This document shows, in pieces, positions 29,275 to 38,061 of a DNA stretch of 64,000 nt (the stretch's first letter is position 1; every line of letters begins with the position of its first letter). A program made the translations under genes and the position numbers. The DNA lies in contig NZ_AYMP01000029.1 of the NCBI RefSeq assembly GCF_000633515.1, positions 1-64,000 of the forward strand, read 5' to 3'. The notes beneath the pieces were generated by a model. That model made no database searches. It saw nothing but the letters and a program-made list of their open reading frames with translations, and had not been told where the DNA came from. Origin of the DNA: Morganella morganii H1r (GTDB taxonomy: Bacteria; Pseudomonadota; Gammaproteobacteria; Enterobacterales; Enterobacteriaceae).

Positions 29275-30891
29275 TCAGCATTTCAGGGCGCTGTCCATTT
29301 TATTCAGCCGCGTCATGATGGCTTCCAGCACGCCGCCGCCGATAGCACGGGCTTTGTCAGAGACCGAACGGAAGTCCGCCAGTGCGCCGCGCGGGTCAAC
29401 GTCAGCGATTTTAAACCCTTCCGGCACACACAGCCCTTCATTGAGCAGGCCGCGTACCATGCCGTCCATCGGCGAGAGAATCTCAGTATCACCGATACGG
29501 GCAATCACATCCCCTTCGTGTACCAGGTCGCCGATATTCACATGACGGGTCATCATGCCGCTGTGCGGTGCGCGTAACACCCGTTCAGTGGTTTTACCGT
29601 TGATATTGCCCGGAATACCGGTGTTAGGTGCCGCGCTGCCGTGAGTGATCACCCGTCCGAGGTGATGGCCCCGCTGAGTTTCAATCACCGCATCACAGTC
29701 GACACCGGCCTCAAAGCCCGGCCCGAGGGCAATGGTGCAGGGCGCCATTTTGCGGTGGGTACCGGCAACGTTGCGTTTGGCGATAATGGCATCCACCACC
29801 ACATCCGGGTGCAGCGCCGGTAACAGTTCGCCGTGTTCGTCCGCCAGCACCGGAATAGTGCCTTCTTTCAGATAGCGGTTTACTTCATCAATATCATGGG
29901 CATAGCGGGCACAGACCCCTTCCACGCAGCTTTCGCCGTCATAGAGCGCCTGGGCGAAAGAGACCGTACAGCGGATCACGGTCGGTTTACAGACATCCAG
30001 CATCACCACGTCAAAACCGCTGTGATACAGACGTAATGCCACGCCGGTTGCCAGGTCACCCGCACCGCGGATCACCACCCGTTTTGCTCTGCGTATTTCC
30101 GCCGGGTTCTGTTTCATTGCCCCGCCCGGCGCATCATTCATGACCTGCAACAACTCGGCCAGAATACTGACCGCGATTTCATGCGGCGTTTCCGCACCGA
30201 TATCATAGCCAACCGGCGCATGAAGCCGGGAGAGCTGTGCATCAGATACCCCGGATTCGCTTAATTGTCTGGTGAATGTCTGTACTTTGCGGCGGCTGCC
30301 GAGTAATCCGAGGTATTTTAACGGTTTGCCGATAAGGCAGTTGAGGGATTCCAGATCCTGGCTGTTGGTGGCGATTATCACATAATCTTCCGGCTGCGGA
30401 TCCAGCTGGTTAACGGCATCGGTAAATGAAGGCACGTGCCACAGGCGGGTTGACGGCGGGAACAGATCCGGCTCAAGACTACCGGCATACACATCCGCCA
30501 CATGAATATCGATATTCAGAAAAGCCGCCAGCTGTGCAATGGCACGGTTGACGTGACCGCCGCCGAGCAGGATCAGACGCGGACGCACACCGTGTACCGC
30601 GATATACACCGACATCGCGCCGCCGCAGTCAGAGCCGACAGCATGCTGCCCGTTGCGGGCCATCCGGCCGTGGAACATGCGGGATCGCCCTTCATGCAGT
30701 GCGTCGATCGCCTCTTCAATCACTTTACGCTCCACCATGCCGCCACCGATGGTACCGATGGTTTTTCCGTCTCCCAGCACCAGCATTTGCGCACTGTGGC
30801 GGGGGGTACTGCCTGAACATTCAATAATTTCTGCCATGGCAAACGGGCAATTCTTCTCAACCAACTTCGCTGCTTCGGTAAAAATTTTCAT
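29275..30891 (-). CDS. yqeB: YqeB, XdhC/EF2563-type selenium-dependent molybdenum hydroxylase accessory protein
   Basis: 538 residues, as E. coli YqeB (541). The N-terminal half is an XdhC-CoxI type domain (GSTPRHSAQMLV, GGGMVERKVIEEA, then a Rossmann region LILLGGGHVNRAIAQLA, about 131). The C-terminal half starts with a second nucleotide-binding motif RVVIRGAGDLATGVALRLYHSG (about 272-293) and a biotinyl/lipoyl-like end (MDGMVRGLLNEGLCVPEGFKI). YqeB and YqeC are used as markers of selenium-dependent molybdenum hydroxylases. Its neighbours yqeC, mocA and xdhD fit cofactor maturation for XdhD. It lies 40 bp downstream of yqeC. Confidence 0.92.
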   Translation of the reverse strand: MKIFTEAAKLVEKNCPFAMAEIIECSGSTPRHSAQMLVLGDGKTIGTIGGGMVERKVIEEAIDALHEGRSRMFHGRMARNGQHAVGSDCGGAMSVYIAVHGVRPRLILLGGGHVNRAIAQLAAFLNIDIHVADVYAGSLEPDLFPPSTRLWHVPSFTDAVNQLDPQPEDYVIIATNSQDLESLNCLIGKPLKYLGLLGSRRKVQTFTRQLSESGVSDAQLSRLHAPVGYDIGAETPHEIAVSILAELLQVMNDAPGGAMKQNPAEIRRAKRVVIRGAGDLATGVALRLYHSGFDVVMLDVCKPTVIRCTVSFAQALYDGESCVEGVCARYAHDIDEVNRYLKEGTIPVLADEHGELLPALHPDVVVDAIIAKRNVAGTHRKMAPCTIALGPGFEAGVDCDAVIETQRGHHLGRVITHGSAAPNTGIPGNINGKTTERVLRAPHSGMMTRHVNIGDLVHEGDVIARIGDTEILSPMDGMVRGLLNEGLCVPEGFKIADVDPRGALADFRSVSDKARAIGGGVLEAIMTRLNKMDSALKC

Positions 30892-30931
30892 AAACAGACC
30901 TCAATGGATATCCCTGCATTTATCATTGATA

Positions 30932-31747
30932 TTATTGTCGCTGCAATATGTGTGTAATTGCGGGATCTTCCCTGACGGCACCGAACCATACAGCGTTCAG
31001 CGGAGTGCCGCGGATCCAGTCTGCCAGTATATCCGGCGAAAAATTCTCATTTTGAGAAAAGCGGTTTATCAGCCAGATCCGTAATGCGTGCGGTGGTGCT
31101 GATTTCCACATCCCCTGCGGATGCCGGATCAGGCGGCTTATCGCCGCCAAATCCAGCGTATCACCGCTGTTTAAGCCGGTAACGGCAGAAAAATGTGACC
31201 ACCGGTGAACATTATCAGGCCCGACGGGCGCCCCCAGAAGCCGGCCATCCGTCACAGCAATAACACAATCACTGTAATCAGGTATGCAAGGTTCATGCTC
31301 AGCCGGCGCTTTTATGCCAAAACCGCGAGCTCCGTCAGCTTCGGCTAAAATAACATCAACGGCATTTTGTTCCGCCAGGGCGTTAATATCAGCGGCAGAA
31401 AAGCCGCGCACCTTGTTATTCTGCGGGTTCCAGCCGGTATAACAGGCAAATGAGCCGCGGTTTGTCACCGCATCAGGCAGGCGGACCGGGTGACAGGCGA
31501 GAATGACCGGAAATCCTTCCCCCGGCAGAAACATATGGGTGGTGGTGGTGATCATCACCTTTTTCCCTGACTGAGAAAAAGCCCGCGCCAGCCAGAACAG
31601 GCAGCTGGTTTTACCGCCCGCCCCGACAATACTGATCACCATTGCGTGTCCGCCCGGATGTGTATCACATAACCGGCGCAGCGGTTCAGGTATAGTGGCG
31701 CAACTTCGGACAGGGATCTGTGTATTGAGAGCCGTTGTCATCGTCAT
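30932..31747 (-). CDS. yqeC: YqeC, putative selenium-dependent hydroxylase accessory protein
   Basis: 271 residues (E. coli about 256). It has a P-loop-like ISIVGAGGKTSCLFWLA (about 38-54), followed by VMITTTTHMF and VDVILAEADGARGFGIKAP (about 137-155). The protein is thought to be a nucleotide-binding maturation factor for the molybdenum hydroxylase; its reaction is not established. Two ATG codons lie at 31747 and 31741. It is divergent from mocA by only 59 bp and forms a leftward unit with yqeB. Confidence 0.88.
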   Translation of the reverse strand: MTMTTALNTQIPVRSCATIPEPLRRLCDTHPGGHAMVISIVGAGGKTSCLFWLARAFSQSGKKVMITTTTHMFLPGEGFPVILACHPVRLPDAVTNRGSFACYTGWNPQNNKVRGFSAADINALAEQNAVDVILAEADGARGFGIKAPAEHEPCIPDYSDCVIAVTDGRLLGAPVGPDNVHRWSHFSAVTGLNSGDTLDLAAISRLIRHPQGMWKSAPPHALRIWLINRFSQNENFSPDILADWIRGTPLNAVWFGAVREDPAITHILQRQ

Positions 31748-31806
31748 TACCGAATCCTTTGAATATCAGTCACTTTCAATATTGATCAGCGGAGGTTATA
31801 CCCATT

Positions 31807-32442
31807 ATGCCGTCTCACCCGACCTCAGCCGATACCATTTTATCCTGTTTATCAGTCCGGAAGCCGCTCTGTCCGCAGGAAACGGACTGCATAATGACGG
31901 CGGCCGGGCTCTCCTCACGGATGGGTGAGTGGAAAATGATGCTGCCGTGGGGCAGCGGCGGCACAACCTTACTGGATACCAGTCTGTCGAATGCGCTGCG
32001 CTTTTGTCACCGGGTCCTGCTGGTGACCGGCTTTCGCGGTGCGGAACTGGCTGCGCGCTATCAGTCAGTAAAACGCATTCAGATTCTGTATAACCCGGAC
32101 TATGAAACCGGTCTGCTCTCCTCGCAGCGCCTGGCCGCACAGGCGGTGACCAGCGAATACTGTTTTCTCACCCACGGTGATGTGCCGTTTCTCACCCCTG
32201 AGATCTGGCAGACTCTGTGGACAGAGCGCGGTGATGCCGCACTCCTTCCCTGTTACAAGCAAGTTCCGGGCCACCCCGTGCTGCTCTCCCGCGCATGTCT
32301 GCTCGCCGCACTGTCACACCCGGCGGGCAATACCATGAAAAAACGGCTGCTGGCCGGTCCTCACCGTTTTCTGACTATGCAGAGTGATGCCGTGATTACC
32401 GACATCGATACCCCGGAGGCTTATCAGCATTATCGCGGGTAA
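31807..32442 (+). CDS. mocA: Molybdenum cofactor cytidylyltransferase MocA
   Basis: 211 residues; E. coli MocA (YgfJ) has 192, and the extra length is an N-terminal extension before DCIMTAAGLSSRMGEWKMMLPW. That segment is the NTP-transferase signature. LTHGDVPFLTPEIW (about 119) holds the metal Asp and PGHPVLLSR (about 153) the family loop. It adds CMP to molybdopterin, making the MCD form used by XdhA/XdhD-type enzymes. Internal starts nearer the core are possible, but GGAGG precedes the ATG at 31807. Confidence 0.9.
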   Translation: MPSHPTSADTILSCLSVRKPLCPQETDCIMTAAGLSSRMGEWKMMLPWGSGGTTLLDTSLSNALRFCHRVLLVTGFRGAELAARYQSVKRIQILYNPDYETGLLSSQRLAAQAVTSEYCFLTHGDVPFLTPEIWQTLWTERGDAALLPCYKQVPGHPVLLSRACLLAALSHPAGNTMKKRLLAGPHRFLTMQSDAVITDIDTPEAYQHYRG

Positions 32443-32699
32443 TCCGGATGTACACTATTACACCCATCCCATTAATAACATTAATTGTTAACGCAATTTT
32501 TCTATTATCAATGTGATACATTTTTTCTTTTTTTGAGAATCTTATTCACATGTTAATCCCATGGTAATCAAGATCTTTTTTATTGATTCATATTCTCATT
32601 TAGCGCTGTGCGAGCTGTTTCACACTTTGACATTAAGATTAGATTTGACTCACATTTTTTTATTTCTCTGAACGCGAAATCCGCAGCCTTAAACAATCC
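32443..32699. other. Control region before ygfK
   Basis: AT-rich, with no credible gene. It holds the candidate YgeV box at 32505-32520 and leads into the sigma54 promoter at 32700. No clear terminator for mocA is visible. Confidence 0.5.
32505..32520. promoter_or_regulatory. Palindromic upstream activator site before ygfK
   Basis: TTATCA-ATG-TGATACA repeats the architecture of the ygeW-upstream box (TTATCA-N3-TGATA). It is about 190 bp upstream of the ygfK sigma54 promoter, at nearly the same distance as in the ygeW case. It is likely bound by YgeV (inference). Confidence 0.55.
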
Positions 32700-32715
32700 T
32701 GGCGTAATTGTTGCA
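32700..32715 (+). promoter_or_regulatory. Sigma54 promoter of the ygfK operon
   Basis: TGGCGTAATTGTTGCA has GG and GC with exactly 10 bp between and a perfect TTGCA at -12. Transcription would start near 32726, about 60 bp before the ygfK ATG. Confidence 0.8.
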
Positions 32716-32786
32716 ACTGTGAGTGCATACAGTTGCATGTCCCGCTCCACCGGCATGCCCCCTCATATTGCAGCAAGGAGAGTTTT

Positions 32787-35700
32787 ATGGGAGATATAAT
32801 GCGTCCCGTCCCGTTCGGCGAACTTCTGAACCGGATCTTTGAAGAATATAAGGCGAGCCGTTCCATTTTTGGTATCAATGAACGGCAGTTTTACCGCAGA
32901 GAACATCAGCATCCTCTGATGTCTGTCTTCGGTGAAACCTGCGAGACGCCGATCGGCCCTGCGGCTGGTCCCCATACTCAGCTTGCTCAGAATATTGTGG
33001 TTTCCTGGCTGACCGGCGGCCGTTTTATCGAGGTAAAAACCGTTCAGATCCTCGATGAACTTGAGCTCGAAAAACCGTGTATCGATGCTCAGGACGAATG
33101 TTTCAACACCGAATGGTCCACCGAATTTACCCTGCCGAAAGCCCACGACGAATACCTCAAAGCCTGGTTTGCCCTTCATTTATTAGAAGCGATTTTTGAC
33201 CCGCGCACCAAAGGCGAGGCCAAATCCTTCATCTTTAATATGAGTGTCGGTTATAACCTGGAAGGGATTAAACAGCCGCGCATGCAGCAGTACATCCACG
33301 CCATGATGGATTCCTCACAACTGCCGGTCTTCACGAAATACCGCGAAGAGATGAAAGCCTTTATTTCCCGTCCGGGCTTCCTGAAAGCGCTGGGTCTTGA
33401 CGATCGCAAAGCCGATCTTCTGGCCATGACTGACCGTATACCGGGCGATTTATCCAAAGGCGTGACCCTCTCCACCATGCACGGCTGCCCGCCGGATGAG
33501 ATTGAGGCTATCTGCCGCTACATGCTGGAAGAGAAGCATATCAATACCTATGTGAAGCTGAACCCGACACTGCTCGGCTTCCCGCGTGTCCGTGAAATTC
33601 TCGATACCTGCGGCTTTGATTACATCGGCCTGAGTGAGGAATCGTTCTCTCATGACCTGAAACTGGATCGCGCCCTGGAAATGTTACAGCGTCTGATGGA
33701 TCTGGCGAAGGAAGTGGATCGCGGTTTCGGGGTCAAACTGACCAACACCCTCGGTACCATCAATAACAAAGGGCGTCTGCCGGGCGGCGAGATGTATATG
33801 TCAGGCCGCGCACTGTTCCCGCTCTCCATCAACGTTGCCGCGCTGCTCTCCCGTCATTTTGACGGCAAACTGCCGATTTCCTATTCCGGCGGTGCCAGCA
33901 AGTTCAATATCCGCGATATTTTTGAATCCGGTATCCGCCCGATCACCATGGCGACTGACCTGCTGAAACCGGGCGGTTATATGCGTCAGACCGAATGTCT
34001 GCGTGAGCTGGATAAGTCCGGTGCGTGGGGCATGACGCAGATTGATACGGGTAAACTGAATGCGCTGGCAGAACGCGCCGTCAGCATGGAATATACCCAG
34101 AAACACTGGAAATCAGACCAGGAAATCGACGCGGGCGGCCCGCTGCCGCTGACCGACTGTTATGTCGCGCCGTGTGTGACCGCCTGTGCCATCAAACAGG
34201 ACATTCCTGAATATATCCGTCTGCTGGGCGAAGGCCGCTATGCGGATGCACTGGAACTGATTTACCAGCGCAACGCCCTGCCTGCCATTACCGGTCATAT
34301 CTGTGATCACCAGTGCCAGTACAACTGTACCCGCCTGGATTATGAAAGTGCGCTGAATATCCGCGAACTGAAAAAAGTGGCGGTGGAAAAAGGCTGGAAA
34401 GAGTACAAAGCCCGCTGGCACAAACCGGCCGGTTCCGGTGATAAAAACCCGGTCGCGGTGATTGGTGCCGGTCCTGCCGGTCTGGCGGCCGGGTATTTCC
34501 TCGCCCGTGCCGGTCATCCGGTGACGGTATTTGAGAAAGAAGCCAATGCCGGTGGTGTGGTGGCGAATATCATCCCGCACTTCCGTATCCCGCGTGAAAC
34601 CATCGAACATGATATTCAGTTCGTCGCCGACCACGGCGTGAAATTTGAATACGGCTGTGACCCGCGTCTGACCGTCGATAAACTGCTGAAACAGGGTTTC
34701 ACCTATGTGCTGGTCGGGATCGGGACAGATAAAAACAGCGGCGTGAAACTCGCCGGTGACAACCGCAACGTCTATAAATCCCTGCCGTTCCTGCATGATT
34801 ACAACAACAATGCGCCGCTGAAAATGGGCAAACATGTTGCCGTTATCGGTGCCGGTAACACCGCGATGGACTGCGCCCGCGCCGCCAAACGGATTGCCGG
34901 TGTGGAAGATGTGACCGTTATTTACCGCCGCTCTCAGGCAGAAATGCCCGCCTGGCCGGAAGAGTATGAAGAAGCGGTTGAAGATGATGTGAAATTCATG
35001 TTCCTGCACAACCCGGAGCAGTTCAATGCTGACGGTACCCTGCTGGTTCGTACCATGAAGCTGGGTGAACCGGATGAGTCAGGCCGCCGCCGTCCGGTGG
35101 CGACCGAAGAGACCGTCACCCTGAACATCGACAGCGTGATCACCGCTATCGGCGAGCAGCAGGACTGCGAAGTGCTGTCACAAATCGGCGTGCCGATGGG
35201 TGAGGACGGCTGGCCGGCAGTGTACCGCAACAGCGGTGAAACCACTCGTGCCAATGTGTTCCTGATTGGTGATGTGCAGAGCGGCCCGTCCTCTATCGTG
35301 GCGGCTATCGGTGATGCGGGTCGTGCAACGGATGCCATTCTGGCGCGTGAAAATATCCTCTCTCACTACAGCGGTAAATACTGGCTCAATGTCGATCCGC
35401 AGGATATCACTGACCGCAAAGGCGCTATCGCCGTGCAGATGGTGAACAGCGACGACCGCGAGGCGTTCGTGAAACAGGAAGCAGAGCGCTGCCTGGAATG
35501 TAACTACATCTGTGCGAAGTGTGTCGATGTGTGCCCGAACCGCGCCAACATTTCAGTGGCGATTCCGGGCTTCCGTAACCGTTATCAGACCCTGCACCTG
35601 GATGCGATGTGTAACGAGTGCGGCAACTGTGCCCAGTTCTGTCCGTGGCAGGGCAAGCCGTACAAAGACAAAGTCACTATCTTCAGTCTGCCGGAAGATT

Positions 35701-35897
35701 TCGAAAACAGCACCAACCCGGGCTTCCTGGCCGACGGCAGCACCTTTACTGTCCGCCTCGATGGCAAAGTCAGCAAATTACAATTGGGTGCTGACGGGGA
35801 ATTCAGTCAGGTTCCTCAGGAGCTGGAAGAGATGTGCCGCATCATGAGCCACGTCCATAAACACTATCATTATCTGTTAGGCCGGGTGGAGAAATAA
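32787..35897 (+). CDS. ygfK: Putative oxidoreductase YgfK, Fe-S/FAD subunit
   Basis: 1036 residues from the ATG at 32787 (AAGGAG upstream; aligns with E. coli MGDIMRP). The N-terminal half is dihydropyrimidine-dehydrogenase-like. Then come Cys motifs CYVAPCVTACAIKQ and CDHQCQYNC, an FAD site GAGPAGLAAGYFLARAG (about 558), an NAD(P) site GAGNTAMDCARAA (about 689), and two C-terminal 4Fe-4S motifs CLECNYICAKCVDVCP and CNECGNCAQFCP. It probably carries electrons for the XdhD/YgfM hydroxylase or reduces a purine derivative; older labels call it a selenate reductase. It is the first gene of ygfK-ssnA-ygfM-xdhD-guaD-ghxQ. Confidence 0.92.
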   Translation: MGDIMRPVPFGELLNRIFEEYKASRSIFGINERQFYRREHQHPLMSVFGETCETPIGPAAGPHTQLAQNIVVSWLTGGRFIEVKTVQILDELELEKPCIDAQDECFNTEWSTEFTLPKAHDEYLKAWFALHLLEAIFDPRTKGEAKSFIFNMSVGYNLEGIKQPRMQQYIHAMMDSSQLPVFTKYREEMKAFISRPGFLKALGLDDRKADLLAMTDRIPGDLSKGVTLSTMHGCPPDEIEAICRYMLEEKHINTYVKLNPTLLGFPRVREILDTCGFDYIGLSEESFSHDLKLDRALEMLQRLMDLAKEVDRGFGVKLTNTLGTINNKGRLPGGEMYMSGRALFPLSINVAALLSRHFDGKLPISYSGGASKFNIRDIFESGIRPITMATDLLKPGGYMRQTECLRELDKSGAWGMTQIDTGKLNALAERAVSMEYTQKHWKSDQEIDAGGPLPLTDCYVAPCVTACAIKQDIPEYIRLLGEGRYADALELIYQRNALPAITGHICDHQCQYNCTRLDYESALNIRELKKVAVEKGWKEYKARWHKPAGSGDKNPVAVIGAGPAGLAAGYFLARAGHPVTVFEKEANAGGVVANIIPHFRIPRETIEHDIQFVADHGVKFEYGCDPRLTVDKLLKQGFTYVLVGIGTDKNSGVKLAGDNRNVYKSLPFLHDYNNNAPLKMGKHVAVIGAGNTAMDCARAAKRIAGVEDVTVIYRRSQAEMPAWPEEYEEAVEDDVKFMFLHNPEQFNADGTLLVRTMKLGEPDESGRRRPVATEETVTLNIDSVITAIGEQQDCEVLSQIGVPMGEDGWPAVYRNSGETTRANVFLIGDVQSGPSSIVAAIGDAGRATDAILARENILSHYSGKYWLNVDPQDITDRKGAIAVQMVNSDDREAFVKQEAERCLECNYICAKCVDVCPNRANISVAIPGFRNRYQTLHLDAMCNECGNCAQFCPWQGKPYKDKVTIFSLPEDFENSTNPGFLADGSTFTVRLDGKVSKLQLGADGEFSQVPQELEEMCRIMSHVHKHYHYLLGRVEK

Positions 35898-35899
35898 TT

Positions 35900-37225
35900 A
35901 TGCTGATTCTGAAAAACGCCACCATCACTGAGTTCGAACCGGCGGGGATCCGCGAAGGTACCGATATCGCCATTGAGGGTGACAAAATTGCGGCTGTGGG
36001 TAACGGGCTTCATTCCCGTTACCCGGGCGCGGAAGTCAAAGAGATGAACGGCAAACTGGTGATGCCGGGGATCGTCTGCTCCCATAACCATTTCTATTCC
36101 GGCCTGTCACGCGGCATCATGGCGAATATTGCGCCGAGCCCGGATTTTATCTCCACCCTGAAAAACCTGTGGTGGCGGCTCGACCGCGCGCTGGATGAAG
36201 AATCCCTTTATTACAGCGGCCTTATCTGCTCTCTCGAAGCGATTAAGAGCGGCTGTACCTCGGTGATTGATCACCATGCCTCACCAAACTATATCGCCGG
36301 TTCCCTGAAAACCCTGCGCGACGGCTTCCTGAAAGCCGGTCTGCGCGGCATGACCTGCTACGAAACCACTGACCGCAACGGCGGCCTGAAAGAGCTGGAA
36401 GCCGGGGTGGAAGAGAATATCGCCTTCGCGGAGCTTATCGACAGCGAACGCAAAAGCGGTAAATCCCGCTATCTGGTGGAAGCACACATCGGGGCACACG
36501 CACCGTTTACCGTGGCAGATGAAGGTCTGAAAATGCTGCGCGAGGCGATTAAGAAAACCGGTCGCGGCCTGCATATCCATGCGGCGGAAGACAGTTATGA
36601 CGTCTCTTTCAGCCACGACAAATACGGCAAGGACCTGCTGATCCGCCTGGGTGAGTTTGATCTGATTGATGAAAAAACCCTGATCGCCCACGGCCTGTAT
36701 CTTTCTTCCGCAGATATTGAGCTGCTGAATAAAAAAGATGGCTTCCTGGTTCACAACGCCCGCTCCAATATGAACAACCATGTCGGCTACAACCACCGCC
36801 TGGGTGACTACAACAACGTGGTGCTCGGCACGGACGGTATCGGCTCCGATATGTTAGAAGAAATGAAGTTTGCCTTCTTCAAACACCGTGATGCAGGCGG
36901 CGCTATGTGGCCGGACAGCTTCACCCGCTTCCTGTGGAACGGTAACCGCTTACTGGCGCGCAACTTCGGCAAACAGTTCGGCCGCGTGGAAACCGGCTAT
37001 CAGGCTGACCTGACCATCTGTGATTACACACCACCGACACCATTCGCCGGGGATAATCTGCCGGGCCATCTGGCCTTCGGTCTGGGATCCAACAGTGTCA
37101 GCAGCGTGATGGTGGATGGTGTGATGGTGTATGAAAACCGTCAGTTCCCGTTCGATACCGGACCGCTCTTTGCAGAAGCACGCAAAGCCGCGAAAAAGAT
37201 GTGGGCCCGGATGGACGCACTGTAA
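35900..37225 (+). CDS. ssnA: Amidohydrolase SsnA
   Basis: 441 residues, as E. coli SsnA. It is of the ATZ/TRZ-guanine deaminase group: metal-binding CSHNHFYSGLSRG (about 65), HIHAAEDSYD (about 230), HGLYLS and LGTDGIGSDMLEEM (about 311). It probably hydrolyses a ring C-N bond in a purine breakdown product; the substrate is unproven. It begins 2 bp after the ygfK stop, with GGAG inside the ygfK end, so the two are translationally linked. A strong hairpin follows it before ygfM. Confidence 0.92.
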   Translation: MLILKNATITEFEPAGIREGTDIAIEGDKIAAVGNGLHSRYPGAEVKEMNGKLVMPGIVCSHNHFYSGLSRGIMANIAPSPDFISTLKNLWWRLDRALDEESLYYSGLICSLEAIKSGCTSVIDHHASPNYIAGSLKTLRDGFLKAGLRGMTCYETTDRNGGLKELEAGVEENIAFAELIDSERKSGKSRYLVEAHIGAHAPFTVADEGLKMLREAIKKTGRGLHIHAAEDSYDVSFSHDKYGKDLLIRLGEFDLIDEKTLIAHGLYLSSADIELLNKKDGFLVHNARSNMNNHVGYNHRLGDYNNVVLGTDGIGSDMLEEMKFAFFKHRDAGGAMWPDSFTRFLWNGNRLLARNFGKQFGRVETGYQADLTICDYTPPTPFAGDNLPGHLAFGLGSNSVSSVMVDGVMVYENRQFPFDTGPLFAEARKAAKKMWARMDAL

Positions 37226-37237
37226 TAAAAAAACCAT

Positions 37238-37260
37238 GACCTGCGGCACTGCCGCAGGTC
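37238..37260 (+). repeat. Intercistronic stem-loop between ssnA and ygfM
   Basis: GACCTGCGGC-ACT-GCCGCAGGTC, a perfect 10-bp stem with a 3-nt loop and no T-run. It probably stabilises or processes the mRNA between the two genes rather than ending it. Confidence 0.65.
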
Positions 37261-37284
37261 TGAAGAGCAATGTAGGGGTAACCC

Positions 37285-38058
37285 ATGATCGAACAATTTT
37301 TCCGCCCTGCCACCTTAACGCAGGCAACTGAGCTGAAACAACGCTTTCAGGAAAACGCTGTCTGGTTTGCAGGCGGCAGTAAACTGAATGCGGTACCGAC
37401 CAAAACTGACTGCACCGTCGCTATTTCACTGTCACTGTTGCCGCTGAAATCCATCGAATGGCAGGACGGTATTCTGCGTATCGGCGCGGTTGTCACGCTG
37501 GAAGCACTGCGTGAAAGCCCGCTGATCCCGCGTGCGCTGTATGACGCGCTCGGTTTTGTCTATTCACGCCATATCCGTAACCAGGCCACCATCGGCGGGG
37601 AGATCGCCGCCTGTCAGCGCGAGCATGCGCTGCTGCCGGTGCTGCTGGTGCTGGATGCTCAGGTTCAGCTGGCCAGCAATGATGTGATCCCGCTGGAAAG
37701 TTATCTCGCCGCACCGGATGACCGCCTGATCACCCATCTGATTTTACAGGATCCGTTCCGCCGCTGTGCCACCCGTACTGTCCGCGAAACCGCTGACGGC
37801 TGGGCGGTGGTCACTGCCGCTGTCGCACTGACCGGCAATAATGAACAGCGGATCGCCGTTGACGGTGCCGGTTGCGGCATCAGCCGTCTGCCGCAGGTTG
37901 AGGCGAAAAATCTCAGCGGGGAAGCGCTGGAGAAAGCCGTCAGTCAGGCGGTGAATCCGAAAGCGGATTTACTGGGCAGCGAAGAATATAAACGCTATAT
38001 CACCGGAATTTTAGTTTCAGACCTGCTGACAGACTGCCGGCAAATGGGGGAGGAATAA
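37285..38058 (+). CDS. ygfM: YgfM, FAD-binding subunit of the XdhD hydroxylase
   Basis: 257 residues (E. coli about 259). It is a short member of the CO dehydrogenase flavoprotein family: WFAGGSKLNAVPT (about 28) replaces the usual AGGTD loop, and SRHIRNQATIGGEIAA (about 93) is the second FAD loop. It should supply the flavin site for XdhD, from which it is separated by 3 bp. It is shorter than XdhB because its C-terminal domain is reduced. Confidence 0.9.
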   Translation: MIEQFFRPATLTQATELKQRFQENAVWFAGGSKLNAVPTKTDCTVAISLSLLPLKSIEWQDGILRIGAVVTLEALRESPLIPRALYDALGFVYSRHIRNQATIGGEIAACQREHALLPVLLVLDAQVQLASNDVIPLESYLAAPDDRLITHLILQDPFRRCATRTVRETADGWAVVTAAVALTGNNEQRIAVDGAGCGISRLPQVEAKNLSGEALEKAVSQAVNPKADLLGSEEYKRYITGILVSDLLTDCRQMGEE

Positions 38059-38061
38059 GAC

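Noticed and set aside
30502-31084. Rightward frames over yqeB and yqeC
   Set aside because: They are complementary to well-conserved genes and have His/Arg-rich shadow composition.
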